Under the pieces are notes generated by a model. That model was given only the letters and a program-made list of their open reading frames with translations. It made no database searches and was not told where the DNA came from. A DNA stretch of 51,068 nucleotides from contig CAMAFY010000017.1 in assembly GCA_945833885.1 (NCBI GenBank), positions 1 through 51,068 of the forward strand, written 5' to 3'. Of this stretch, positions 16,797 through 26,800 are shown in pieces; within the stretch, counting starts at the first letter, position 1; every line of letters begins with the position of its first letter. This DNA is from an uncultured Bacteroidales bacterium (GTDB lineage Bacteria; Bacteroidota; Bacteroidia; Bacteroidales; Bacteroidaceae). Both the position numbers and the translations under genes were made by a program.

Positions 16797-18299
16797 ATGA
16801 AGAAAGTACTTTACATAGCCCTTGCACTGTCGGTCACTACGGCAGGACTGGGCACTGCGGCACATTTTTCTCCCGTCACTGCCGCCGACAGTCTGGTGAC
16901 GGTGGGCGACACCATCGTTCCGGAGGGTGAAAACGACGATGATGAGTTCCTCGATGACGAGGAAAACGCTGAGGACGAGTTCGGCGAAATCAGCGAGGAC
17001 ATTGAGGAAGGTGAGGAAACCGACGACAAACCTGTTGTGCTGACCAATGCTCCCGACGCCGTTCCCGATTCCACGTCGACCGATATCGAGTTGACTGAGG
17101 GCATGATGATAGATGTCGACAACCAGTTGAAGGAGTGGAATGCCGAGAAATATCTGAGTTACGACTCCACACGTACGGCCTTGCCGGTGGTGGATGTCGA
17201 CGCTTCGGAGTACGAACGCCGTCTCCGCCGTCTGCCATGCGTCATCGAGATGCCCTATAATGACGTTGTCCGCAAGTACATCGACCAGTATACCGGCCGT
17301 TTGAGCCGTTCTGTCAGTTACATGCTCGGCGCCCAGAACTTCTATGTCCCCATTTTTGAGGAGGCTTTGGAGATGGAAGGCTGCCCGTTGGAACTGAAAT
17401 ACCTCCCCGTTATCGAGAGTGCGCTCGACCCGTTGGCGACAAGTCGCGTGGGTGCCGTCGGACTTTGGCAGTTCATGGTCACCACCGGCAAGCGCTATGG
17501 CCTTGAAGTCAATTCCCTCGTCGACGAGCGTCGCGACCCGATAAAGTCGAGCAAGGCCGCCGCCGCCTACCTGAAAAGCCTCTACACACAGTTCGGCGAT
17601 TGGACACTTGCCCTTGCCGCCTACAACTGCGGTCCTGGCAATGTGACCAAGGCCATCCAGCGTGCCGGAGGAAATACTTCGGACTATTGGCAGATTTACC
17701 CCTATCTTCCCCGTGAGACACGCGGTTACGTGCCGGCATTCATCGCCGCAAATTATGTGATGAGCAATTATTGCCAGCACGGAATTGTGCCCATGCAGGC
17801 GAAGATCCACCTGGACACCGACACCATCATGGTTCATCGCGACCTGCACCTGCGGCAGGTGTCGGAACTTTGTGACGTGGATTTCGACGGGCTGAAGGCG
17901 TTGAACCCCCAGTATCGTCAGGACATCGTCCCCGGATATTGGAATCCTTGCGCCCTCCGTCTGCCCTCTTCCGCCCTCACACGTTTCATAGAAATGGGCG
18001 ACAGCATCTACAACCACCGTGCCGCCGAACTGCTTCCGCGCCGTTCCACCGTGGCGGTCAACGACAATTACGTTCCTGTTGTGCGTTCCGGAAACGGAGG
18101 TGCTACGGCATCCAAGAAGAAGTACAGTTCGAGCCGCAGCAGAAGTTCACGCTCCTCTGCCCGCACGGTCACCATCCGCAAGGGCGATACGCTCGGTTCA
18201 ATCGCCCGCCGTCATGGTACGACCGTGTCGAAACTGAAGCGCTTGAACGGCATAAAAGGTACAAGTATCCGCGCAGGAAAGAAAATCCGCGTCAGATAA
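16797..18299 (+). CDS. Membrane-bound lytic murein transglycosylase with LysM (MltD-like)
   Basis: A 500-residue protein when started at the ATG at 16797, giving the signal MKKVLYIALALSVTTAGLGTAA. The longer frame would start 47 residues earlier inside the leader and is rejected. A very acidic linker (about 40-85) follows. The SLT catalytic domain has LKYLPVIESALDPLATSRVGAVGLWQFM with Glu207 as the catalytic acid and LALAAYNCGPGNV. One LysM domain closes the chain (about 457-500: TIRKGDTLGSIARRHGTTVSKLKRLN). It cleaves the MurNAc-GlcNAc bond with anhydro product formation. The Ser/Arg-rich stretch before LysM is probably a flexible linker. Confidence 0.9.
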   Translation: MKKVLYIALALSVTTAGLGTAAHFSPVTAADSLVTVGDTIVPEGENDDDEFLDDEENAEDEFGEISEDIEEGEETDDKPVVLTNAPDAVPDSTSTDIELTEGMMIDVDNQLKEWNAEKYLSYDSTRTALPVVDVDASEYERRLRRLPCVIEMPYNDVVRKYIDQYTGRLSRSVSYMLGAQNFYVPIFEEALEMEGCPLELKYLPVIESALDPLATSRVGAVGLWQFMVTTGKRYGLEVNSLVDERRDPIKSSKAAAAYLKSLYTQFGDWTLALAAYNCGPGNVTKAIQRAGGNTSDYWQIYPYLPRETRGYVPAFIAANYVMSNYCQHGIVPMQAKIHLDTDTIMVHRDLHLRQVSELCDVDFDGLKALNPQYRQDIVPGYWNPCALRLPSSALTRFIEMGDSIYNHRAAELLPRRSTVAVNDNYVPVVRSGNGGATASKKKYSSSRSRSSRSSARTVTIRKGDTLGSIARRHGTTVSKLKRLNGIKGTSIRAGKKIRVR

Positions 18300-18697
18300 T
18301 GCCCTGACTTTTCCCTCCTCCGACATCTTCTCCTCCCCCTTTTCCCGGAGGACGGATGCCGGAGGAAAGGCCTGAAAGTCGGGCATTTTCCGTTTATGAC
18401 AAGAGCCGTTCCCCGCTGCCGTTACCGGTGCCGAGGACGCCACGCCCCCGGTGGAAAGACGGAAAACGCGGACAACAAGGATGAGGTTGGATGATGATGA
18501 CGGAAGACACCGGTGGAAAACGCTCCGTAAAGTCCGACGTTTTCGTTAAGCCAGATGAGCAGATTGGAAGCAGTTGAAAACCGCTTACGCTATGCCATGG
18601 CGAGAAAACGAAGGATGAAATCCAACGTTTTCGGTCGGAAAGATACAAGATTGAAGTGTGAGAGATGCATCCTGACATTTTATGAATGTCGCATCGT
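18300..18697. other. Non-coding stretch downstream of mltD
   Basis: No gene supported. It contains an inverted copy of leader module A at 18530-18570. No clear terminator for mltD was seen. Confidence 0.5.
18530..18570 (-). repeat. Leader module A, inverted copy
   Basis: On the minus strand it reads CTCATCTGGCTTAACGAAAACG and on into GTCGGACTT, matching the copies at 14559-14600 and 28721-28764 but facing away from relA/spoT. Confidence 0.55.
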
Positions 18698-18706
18698 TAT
18701 ATTTTG
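18698..18706 (+). promoter_or_regulatory. Candidate -7 box of relA/spoT
   Basis: TATATTTTG, one T longer than TAnnTTTG. It would give a leader of about 110 bases containing a CCAAAC/GTTTGG palindrome (18733-18745) and module B. Confidence 0.4.
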
Positions 18707-18765
18707 TTCACTCACTTTTAATGTGGGTTCTGCCAAACAGTTTGGAAAACACAGCCCACAATACA

Positions 18766-18798
18766 ACAAGAAAGATTCGCGGTGGTGATTTACAATCC
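18766..18798 (+). promoter_or_regulatory. Leader module B upstream of relA/spoT
   Basis: Bases 18766-18791 are identical to 14625-14650. GGTGG (18781-18785) can pair with a downstream CCATC through one G-U pair. It ends about 20 bp before the ATG. Confidence 0.6.
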
Positions 18799-18818
18799 CC
18801 CATCTAAACCTGGAAACA

Positions 18819-21077
18819 ATGGAAAAGAAGATGAATACAGCGCAGGAACAGCGTGAGGAGAAGATGATACAGGAAGCGTTTGAAAAGTTGAAGGAAGGCT
18901 ATATGGCCTCCAACCATCGCGGCAAGATAGAACTGATCACCCGCGCCTTCAACTTTGCAAAAGCCGCCCACAAAGGCGTGCGCCGCCGCAGCGGGGAGCC
19001 GTACATCATGCACCCTCTGGCCGTAGCGCGCGTTTGCAGCGAGGAAATCGGTCTTGGCAGCACCACCATCTGTGCCGCCTTGCTCCATGATGTCGTCGAG
19101 GATACGGAATACACCCGCAATGACATCGCCAACATTTTCGGCGAGAAAATCGCCAATATCGTGGAGGGCGTGACGAAGGTGGAGAGCGGAATCTTTGCCG
19201 ACCGTGGCAGTTCGCAGGCGGAAACCTTCAAGAAAATCCTGCTTACCATGAGCGACGATATCCGCGTCATCCTGGTGAAGATTGCCGACCGCCTGCACAA
19301 CCTGCGCACATTGGCGTCGATGCCACAGCGCAAGCAGATGAAGATTGTGGGCGAAACCCTCTTCATCTACGCCCCTCTGGCCGACCGCCTCGGACTGAAC
19401 CGCATCAAGACCGAACTGGAAAACCTCTCGTTTAAGTACGAACACCCCGATGAATACCAGATGGTGATTGACAAACTCCACGATTCGAAGATGGAGCGCG
19501 ACGATGCCATCCGCGACTTTACGCCAGCCATTTGCCAGGCTCTCGACGACATGGGCGTGAAATACACCCTGAAAGCCCGTGTGAAAAGTCCGTTCTCGAT
19601 TTGGCAGAAGATGGTGCGCAAGAAGGTGCCCTTTGAGGAAGTCTTCGACATCCTTGCCGTACGCATCATCTTTACGCCGAAGGAGCGCAAGCAGGAGATT
19701 GCGGAAAGTTACGCCATCTACGCCGCACTCACGCAAATCTACACCCCGCACCCCACACGCTTCCGCGACTGGCTGGCGGTGCCCAAGGCAAACGGCTACC
19801 AGGCACTCCACAACACCTTCATGTCGAAGCAGGGAAAATGGATAGAAGTGCAGATACGAAGCGACAGGATGGACGACATCGCGGAGCAGGGATTCGCCGC
19901 ACATTGGAAGTATAAGGACCAGGATGCGGGATACGATGAGAACGAACTCGACACTTGGGTGAACAGCATCAAGCAGATTCTTGACGACCCTCAGCCCGAC
20001 ACCCTCGACCTCCTCGATACCATAAAACTCAACCTTTTCGTATCGGAAATCAACGTCTTCTCCCCGAAGGGCGACATCGTCACCCTCCCGCAGGGGGCAA
20101 GTGTCCTCGATTTCGCCTTTGCCATCCACTCGTTCGTCGGAAGCCATTGCCTCAGTGCCAAGGTCAACCACCATCTTGTGCCCCTCTCCTACCGCTTGCA
20201 GAGCGGCGACCAGGTTCAGATTATCACGGGAAACGAGAACAACATCATCGCCGAATGGCTCGGATATGTCACCACCGCCAAGGCAAAGGGCAAGATTTCG
20301 GCCTTCCTCAGACGCCAGGACAGGGAGAAGCAGCGCGAGGGCGAGCAGATTGTCGCCGACTTTCTTTCGAGCCACGACTACGACCCCAACACCTCGCACA
20401 TCAACAAACTCTACGTCTTCCACCATTTTTCACGTCCCGACGAACTGTATCTGTCGGTAGGAAAGGGGAAGATTGTCCTCGGTGATGCCGACCTCGACAT
20501 GCTGAAGGGCAAGAAGGTGAAGGTGCGCAGCAAGGGATGGCGCAGGTATGTTCCCTTCATCAAACCCAAAGTGACCGAGGCGAAGCGGGTGGAAGGTGAG
20601 ATACAGGACTTCGTGAAGAGCCTGAACCGCTCGCAGACGCTCCTGCTCGACGAGGCGTCGTTGCCGAAGTGTGTCCTCTGCACCCATTGCCGTCCCATAC
20701 CCGGAGACGAGGTCCTCGGATACATCAACCAAAAGGATGAACTGGAAATCCACCGCCGCGATTGCGAGCAGGCGCTGAAATTCAAGACGAGTTTCGGACA
20801 GAACATCGTGGCGGTAGACTGGGATATGCACCGCAAGATGCCCTTCGACTCATATATATATATAGAAGGGCGCGATGCGAAGGGCGTGTTGCAGAACATC
20901 TCCAATGTGCTTGTGACGTTCCAAAGTCTCGACCTTCGTGGAATAGAAATCCGTGCGAAGGACGGTATTTTCCAGGGCGAACTCTGCATCAGTGTCTTCG
21001 ATGTGAAGGATGTGCAGAACGTTTGTGCCCAGTTGCAGCAGATTGAGCAGGTGTCGCGTGCCGTGCGTAAGGACTGA
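18819..21077 (+). CDS. Bifunctional (p)ppGpp synthetase/hydrolase, RelA/SpoT family
   Basis: A 752-residue Rel-type enzyme controlling the stringent response. The N-terminal HD hydrolase domain is intact (ALLHDVVEDT with His90, Asp91, Glu94, Asp95), so it can degrade ppGpp. The synthetase domain has ARVKSPFSIWQKM, FDILAVRIIF and EVQIRSDRMDDIAEQGFAAHWKYK. The TGS domain (NVFSPKGDIVTLPQGASVLDFAFAIHS) lies near 410-470. A Cys-containing region (LPKCVLCTHCRPIPGDEVLGY) and a C-terminal ACT domain complete the usual order. A second ATG at codon 5 is an alternative start. Strong terminator after the gene. Confidence 0.95.
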   Translation: MEKKMNTAQEQREEKMIQEAFEKLKEGYMASNHRGKIELITRAFNFAKAAHKGVRRRSGEPYIMHPLAVARVCSEEIGLGSTTICAALLHDVVEDTEYTRNDIANIFGEKIANIVEGVTKVESGIFADRGSSQAETFKKILLTMSDDIRVILVKIADRLHNLRTLASMPQRKQMKIVGETLFIYAPLADRLGLNRIKTELENLSFKYEHPDEYQMVIDKLHDSKMERDDAIRDFTPAICQALDDMGVKYTLKARVKSPFSIWQKMVRKKVPFEEVFDILAVRIIFTPKERKQEIAESYAIYAALTQIYTPHPTRFRDWLAVPKANGYQALHNTFMSKQGKWIEVQIRSDRMDDIAEQGFAAHWKYKDQDAGYDENELDTWVNSIKQILDDPQPDTLDLLDTIKLNLFVSEINVFSPKGDIVTLPQGASVLDFAFAIHSFVGSHCLSAKVNHHLVPLSYRLQSGDQVQIITGNENNIIAEWLGYVTTAKAKGKISAFLRRQDREKQREGEQIVADFLSSHDYDPNTSHINKLYVFHHFSRPDELYLSVGKGKIVLGDADLDMLKGKKVKVRSKGWRRYVPFIKPKVTEAKRVEGEIQDFVKSLNRSQTLLLDEASLPKCVLCTHCRPIPGDEVLGYINQKDELEIHRRDCEQALKFKTSFGQNIVAVDWDMHRKMPFDSYIYIEGRDAKGVLQNISNVLVTFQSLDLRGIEIRAKDGIFQGELCISVFDVKDVQNVCAQLQQIEQVSRAVRKD

Positions 21078-21140
21078 AAGTGCTGCGGTGCTCAGGCGGA
21101 AACGCCGTAAACGGGCGTGGTCGCCATACGGAAAATCATA

Positions 21141-21185
21141 GGGAAGTGTCGTGGAAAATCCCTTCTGCGACACTTCCCTCTTTTT
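21141..21185 (+). terminator. Terminator of relA/spoT
   Basis: GGGAAGTGTCG (21141-21151) pairs perfectly with CGACACTTCCC (21168-21178), followed by TC and five T. Confidence 0.9.
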
Positions 21186-21270
21186 GTTTCTATTGGGCGT
21201 CGGGCGGCATTCCTTCAAGCATCGGATACCGTTTCTTCCGGTGACGGCCTGTTTTTTTTCAAGGATTCTC

Positions 21271-21440
21271 CCCATTTCTCCATCGGGTATCTGTTCAGTT
21301 CTTTCAATTTTTTTTCTTGCTTCCTTGCAGGGAGTACAGATCAATCTTTTCAGGGTTTTCCCGTTTCTCCATCGCGCATATAAACCGTCTTTCCATTTTT
21401 CCCCGTTTCTCCGTTGGATGTATAGGATAATCTTTCCAAG
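21271..21440. repeat. Degenerate tandem array, ~43-bp unit
   Basis: CCCRTTTCTCC starts units at 21271, 21360 and 21402; a diverged unit fills the gap between the first two. Each unit continues with a TATA-like stretch and a CTTTC-rich end. The unit is about twice the length of the ~22-bp arrays nearby. Confidence 0.6.
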
Positions 21441-21517
21441 TTCTTTTCCCTGTCCGTCTGGCGTATGCGATAGCCTCCTCCGCAACCGCAAATCACCATC
21501 GTGGCAGGCGGGGAGAG

Positions 21518-21605
21518 AAGTGCGGAAGTTTGGCGGGGAAACCTCCGCACTTTCCCATGAGAACCTCCGCACTTTCCATTGCAAAGTTCCGATGTTTTTC
21601 AAGCG
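21518..21605. repeat. Tandem array of 22-bp units
   Basis: Units start near 21518, 21540, 21562 and 21584. The second and third share AACCTCCGCACTTTCC. Confidence 0.7.
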
Positions 21606-21972
21606 ATGCCCAGCACCCCCTCCAACCGATGTGGAAATGGATGGCAGAATGTGGCGGGAAACGTATGCGACAATGCTGCGAAACGGTGGGGAAGGACCTC
21701 GGTGACGGCGGCGGAAGGGTGGTGGAAATCTGCCGGAAACCAGAAGCGGAACGGGCGAAAAACACCTCGGAAAAGCCGGAATATTGCGTTCCGGAGATGA
21801 AAATCCAAAGGGTGAAAATGAGAGACTTCGCTATGTCCTTGCACTTTTCCGGCATTTCAGCCCCGTTTTTGACGGAGAAGCGATGAAGGCTTTCGGCGCG
21901 ATGAAATACCGCTTTTTGCATTCCCGAAGGGTAAAAAACGTGCATTTTGTGCAGATTTGTTGATATTTGTAC

Positions 21973-22002
21973 TTTGCAATTAAAAAGTTTTTTGTAATTT
22001 TG
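21973..22002 (+). promoter_or_regulatory. Promoter of the AAA ATPase gene
   Basis: TTTG (21973-21976) and TAATTTTG (21995-22002), 18 bp apart. Good match to the Bacteroidetes consensus. Confidence 0.7.
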
Positions 22003-22022
22003 CCACGAATAGGGGCCGTAAA

Positions 22023-22057
22023 GGTCTTATGCCCGCGCATACGGGCGATGTAAGACC
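22023..22057 (+). promoter_or_regulatory. Two-tier hairpin in the ATPase mRNA leader
   Basis: GGTCTTA (22023-22029) pairs with TAAGACC (22051-22057), and inside it GCCCG (22031-22035) pairs with CGGGC (22042-22046). It lies about 15 bases after the predicted transcription start. Confidence 0.65.
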
Positions 22058-22135
22058 CTTTGCGAAGGCCGATGCTGCCGCCCCCGTTCGCGGACATCCC
22101 CCAAGTAAAATTCAAAACCATAAAAATACTTCCCT

Positions 22136-23380
22136 ATGGATTCATTTGGAGGCGACAACAGTCACACCACTTTTCAAACAAACAAAGCAAGTATCATGGA
22201 GTCATTCTTCCAGTCACACTCCTACCAGATCGAGCATGTCAGCGTACCTGTGCGCCGTGCTTTGATGGACAACATCGACTGGAGTTACCGACTCATTGGT
22301 ATCCGAGGCCCGCGCGGCGTCGGAAGAACGTCATTCCTGTTGCAGTACGCCAAGGAGAATTTCCAGACACGTCTGCGTCAGTGCCTCTACATCAACATGA
22401 ACTCGTTCTATTTCCAAGGACGTAAACTTGTTGACTTCGCAGGAGACTTCGTGAAATCCGGAGGACAAATTCTCCTTGTTGACCAAGCCTTCAAGATCCC
22501 CAACTGGCGAGAGCAACTCATCGAGTGCTACGAAAAGTATCCCTATCTCCGCATTGTCTACACCACAACTTCCGTACGTGGCGGTGAGAACGACCACACC
22601 GAACTCAACAGCATCTCGCGGCAATACTGGCTCCATGGCTTCTCTTTCCGTGAGTATGTCAACCTGCAGACCGGTGAAAACTTCCGTGCTTACACCCTCA
22701 AAGAACTGCTTGAAGACCACAAGAACATCGCCAAGCAGATCCGCCAGAAGGTGAATCCTATGGAGCATTTCAACAACTATATCCACCACGGATACTACCC
22801 CTTCTTCCTCGAAGGACGCAACTTCACCGAGGCTTTGCTCAAAGCCATGAACATGATGATCGAGGTCGACATCCTCTTCATCAAGCAGATTGAGTTGAAG
22901 TATCTTGAGAAAATCAAGAAACTCCTCTATCTCCTGGCCATCAGCGAGTCGCTCGCTCCCAACGTAAGTCGCCTGGCTGAGGAGATCGGGACCTCGCGCG
23001 CAACGGTGATGAACTACCTGAAATACCTTGAGGAGGCCCGTCTTATCAACCTCATCTACAAAGAGGGCGAGCAGTTCCCCAAGAAGCCCGCAGCGGTTCT
23101 TCTCCACAACACCAACCTCATCTACTCCATCTACTGCCCGTACGTCAACGAACAGCAGACCATGGAGACGTTCTTCGTCAACTCCCTCTGGCGCCATCAT
23201 ACCGTCAACAAGGGCAAGCGCGAAGGCACTTACCGCGTGAACAGCAATGTCGACATCTGCGTTTGCGACCGCTATAAGCGCGTGAAGACCGATGCCGGCA
23301 CCATCGTGGCACGTTACAACACCGACCTCGGACGCGCCGACAACGAGATCCCTCTCTGGCTCTTCGGCTTCCTCTTCTGA
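22136..23380 (+). CDS. AAA-family ATPase with winged-helix and nuclease-like tail (AAA_14/DUF4143 type)
   Basis: A 414-residue protein. Walker A is GIRGPRGVGRTSFLLQYA near residue 55. The Walker B position reads GGQILLVDQAFKI, with Asp but no clear following acid, and YLRIVYTTTSVRGG looks like sensor 1. A helix-turn-helix (PNVSRLAEEIGTSRATVMNYLKYLEEARLI) is near 285-315. The tail (FFVNSLWRHH ... VDICVCDRY) resembles the DUF4143 region. Such ATPases are common in Bacteroidetes; their cellular role is mostly unknown. An alternative ATG at 22196 would shorten it by 20 residues; neither start has a decisive signal. It has its own promoter and a structured leader. Confidence 0.8.
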   Translation: MDSFGGDNSHTTFQTNKASIMESFFQSHSYQIEHVSVPVRRALMDNIDWSYRLIGIRGPRGVGRTSFLLQYAKENFQTRLRQCLYINMNSFYFQGRKLVDFAGDFVKSGGQILLVDQAFKIPNWREQLIECYEKYPYLRIVYTTTSVRGGENDHTELNSISRQYWLHGFSFREYVNLQTGENFRAYTLKELLEDHKNIAKQIRQKVNPMEHFNNYIHHGYYPFFLEGRNFTEALLKAMNMMIEVDILFIKQIELKYLEKIKKLLYLLAISESLAPNVSRLAEEIGTSRATVMNYLKYLEEARLINLIYKEGEQFPKKPAAVLLHNTNLIYSIYCPYVNEQQTMETFFVNSLWRHHTVNKGKREGTYRVNSNVDICVCDRYKRVKTDAGTIVARYNTDLGRADNEIPLWLFGFLF

Positions 23381-23727
23381 TTTCCGGCAACATCCGTCGG
23401 CGGCAGGGCGCATCCCCGGCTGGCTTTCCGGCGGCAACACGGAAAACGTCCGCGGCATCCGCTGCCGGACATCCTCTCCTTCGGAACCCGGATTGCGGCT
23501 TTTGAAGACGCGTCACACGGATTCGGAAGACGCGACACATGGATTCGGAAGACGCGGACCATGGTCTTTTGAAGACGAAGGCGCGGCTTTATGGCAATAA
23601 GGCACATGTTTTGAAAGAAACAAGGCACGCCTTTTGATAACCGCGGACACCGTCTCCCGAAAACGGAATCAGGACGTCCGGAAGGAGAAAACACCAACTA
23701 CCACAAGCAAAATATTTTCTGAATAAA
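23381..23727. other. Non-coding stretch between the ATPase gene and nifJ
   Basis: Contains the tandem array 23497-23586. No clear terminator for the ATPase gene or -7/-33 pair for nifJ was found. Confidence 0.5.
23497..23586. repeat. Tandem array of 22-bp units
   Basis: Units 23520-23541 and 23542-23563 both begin GATTCGGAAGACGCG. Flanking units from 23497 and 23564 carry CTTTTGAAGACG instead. Confidence 0.7.
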
Positions 23728-23782
23728 GGGCGACATGCGGCACTTCCCGTCCCCAAAGGCCGTGAACGGCGGATGTCGTCCG
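23728..23782 (+). promoter_or_regulatory. Structured region directly upstream of nifJ
   Basis: GGGCGACAT pairs with ATGTCGTCC about 45 bases later with one G-U pair, enclosing a CCGT/ACGG hairpin. It ends about 24 bp before the ATG. Confidence 0.5.
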
Positions 23783-23805
23783 AAATAATTTTCTTCTAAA
23801 AAATT

Positions 23806-26800
23806 ATGGCTAAGAAATTTATTACCTGCGATGGTAACCAGGCTGCTGCGCATATCGCGTATATGTTCAGCGAGGTGGCTGCCATCTATCCCATCACTCC
23901 GTCTTCGACAATGGCTGAGTATGTTGACGAATGGGCGGCTCAGGGTCGTAAGAACATGTTTGGCGAGACGGTTCTCGTCCAGGAAATGCAGTCAGAGGGT
24001 GGCGCCGCCGGTGCCGTCCATGGCTCACTTCAGGCTGGTGCTCTCACCACCACCTTTACCGCATCACAGGGCTTGCTTCTCATGATTCCCAACATGTACA
24101 AGATAGCAGGCGAATTCCTCCCCTGCGTGTTCCATGTTTCTGCCCGTACGCTCGCCAGCCACAGCCTCTGTATCTTTGGCGATCACCAGGACGTGATGTC
24201 TACCCGTCAGACCGGTTTCGCAATGCTGGCTGAAGGAAGTGTGCAGGAAGTGATGGACCTTGCCGGTGTTGCTCACCTGGCATCCATCAAAAGCCGCGTG
24301 CCTTTCGTCAATTTCTTCGACGGATTCCGTACTTCTCACGAAATCCAGAAGATTGAAATGCTCGAAACCGAGCAACTTTCTCCCCTGGTTGACCAGGAGG
24401 CTCTCGCCGCTTTCCGCTCCCGTGCCCTCTCTCCCGAGCATCCCGTAGCCCGTGGTATGGCAGAAAACCCCGACACCTTCTTCGCTCACCGCGAAAGTTG
24501 CAACCCCTACTACGAGAGCGTTCCCGAGGTTGTTGAGGAATATATGCACAAGATCAGCGAAATCACCGGACGCCGCTACGAACTCTTCAGTTACTACGGT
24601 GCCGAGGATGCTGACCGCGTCATCGTGCTCATGGGTAGTGCCAGCGAGGCAGCCCGCGAAGCCATCGACCATCTTACCGCACAGGGCGAGAAGGTCGGCC
24701 TCGTCAGCGTACACCTCTACCGTCCTTTCAGCACCAAGCACCTGCTTGCCGCAGTGCCCAAGACCTGCAAGCGCATCGCTGTCCTCGACCGTACGAAGGA
24801 GCCCGGTGCGAACGGCGAGCCCCTCTACCTCGATGTCAAGGAGGCATTCTACGGACAACCCGATGCTCCTCAGATTGTAGGCGGACGCTATGGTCTCGGT
24901 TCCAACGACACCACTCCCGCACAAATTCTCGCCGTTTACGAGAATCTTGCCCTCCCCGAGCCCAAGAACCACTTCACCATCGGCATCGTTGATGATGTCA
25001 CCTTCACATCTCTTCCCAAGAAAGAGGAGATCGCCCTCGGCGGAGAAGGCATGTTCCAGGCCAAGTTCTACGGACTCGGTGCCGACGGAACTGTGGGTGC
25101 CAACAAGAACTCCATCAAGATTATCGGTGAGACTACCGACAAATATTGCCAGGCATACTTCTCCTACGACTCCAAGAAGTCCGGAGGTTTCACCTGCTCT
25201 CACCTCCGTTTCGGCGACACTCCCATCCGTTCTACCTACCTCGTTACTACGCCTAATTTCGTAGCATGTCACGTGCAGGCTTACCTCCACATGTACGATG
25301 TGCTCCGTGGTATCCAGCAGGGTGGAACCTTCCTCCTCAACACCATTTGGGAGGGAGAGGAACTTGCCGCCAACCTCCCCAACAATGTTAAGCGCGTGCT
25401 TGCTGAGAAGCAGGTGAAGTGTTTCTACATCAACGCTACCAAGATTGCTCAGGAAATCGGCCTCGGAAACCGTACGAACACCATCCTCCAGAGCGCATTC
25501 TTCCGCATCACGGGCGTTATTCCCGTGGAGCAGGCTGTTGAGGAAATGAAGCACTTCATCGTGAAGTCTTATGGCAAGAAGGGCCAGGATATCGTCGACA
25601 AGAACTATGCTGCGGTTGACCGTGGCGGCGAATACAAGGAACTTCCTGTGGATCCCGCATGGGCACAACTCGCTGACGACGTTGCCGAAGTGAAGGATGA
25701 ACCCGAATTCATCACCAAGGTTATGCGCCCCATTACCGCACAGGATGGCGACCTCCTTCCCGTAAGCGCCTTCAAGGGCATCGAGGACGGTACTTGGCCC
25801 CAGGGCACTGCCGCTTACGAAAAGCGCGGTGTTTCGGCATTCGTTCCCGTTTGGGAGGCTGAAAAGTGTATCCAGTGTAACAAGTGTGCCTTCGTTTGTC
25901 CTCACGCTTGCATCCGTCCTGTCGTGATGACCGACGAGGAGGCTGCCGGCATCAACGGTGCTACCATCGAGATGAAGGCGCCTGTTGCCATGAAGGGCAT
26001 GAAGTTCCGCATGCAGGTTGGCGTGCTCGACTGCCTCGGATGCGGCAACTGCGTCGATGTTTGTCCCGGAAATCCCAAACTCGGAGGCCCCGCTCTCAAG
26101 ATGGTTCCCCTCGAGACCCAGCGTGCGGAAGCCGCAAATTGGGAATACGCTGTCAAGAAGGTCACCAGCAAGCAGCACCTTGTCGACATCAAGCAGAACC
26201 CCAAGAACAGCCAGTTCGCCCAGCCTCTCTTCGAGTTCAGCGGCGCATGCTCCGGCTGTGGCGAGACTCCTTACGTGAAACTCGTTTCGCAACTCTTCGG
26301 TGACCGCCAGATGGTTGCCAACGCCACCGGATGTTCTTCCATCTATTCCGGCTCCATTCCTTCCACACCTTATACCACCAACGCCAAGGGTCAGGGTCCC
26401 GCATGGGCAAACTCCCTCTTCGAGGACTTCTGCGAATTTGGTTTGGGTATGGTTCTTGCGAACAAGAAGATGCGTTCGCGCCTCCAGGCACTCCTCGAAG
26501 AGGTAGTCGCTTGCGAAGAGGCTCCCGCAGAATACAAGGCTGCCGCCCAGGCTTGGCTCGAAGGCAAGGACCATGCCGACGCATCCCGCGCCGCTGCCGA
26601 GGCCCTCAAGCCCTTCATCGCCGAAGGCAAGGCCAAAGGTTGCGAGACTTGCACCGCTCTTGACGAACTCAGCCACTATCTCGTTAAGCGCAGTCAGTGG
26701 ATTATCGGTGGTGACGGTGCCTCCTACGATATCGGTTACGGCGGTCTTGACCATGTCATCGCCAGCGGTGAGGACGTCAATATCCTCGTTCTCGACACCG

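Larger units (their letters stand above)
21186..21972. other. Non-coding stretch between relA/spoT and the ATPase gene
   Basis: Contains two repeat arrays (21271-21440 and 21518-21605). The remaining ~360 bp up to the ATPase promoter hold no gene or motif I can name. Confidence 0.55.

Noticed and set aside
22136..23380. AAA ATPase as a transposition or defence gene
   Set aside because: No transposase, nuclease partner or mobile ends nearby; such ATPases are common as single genes in this group.
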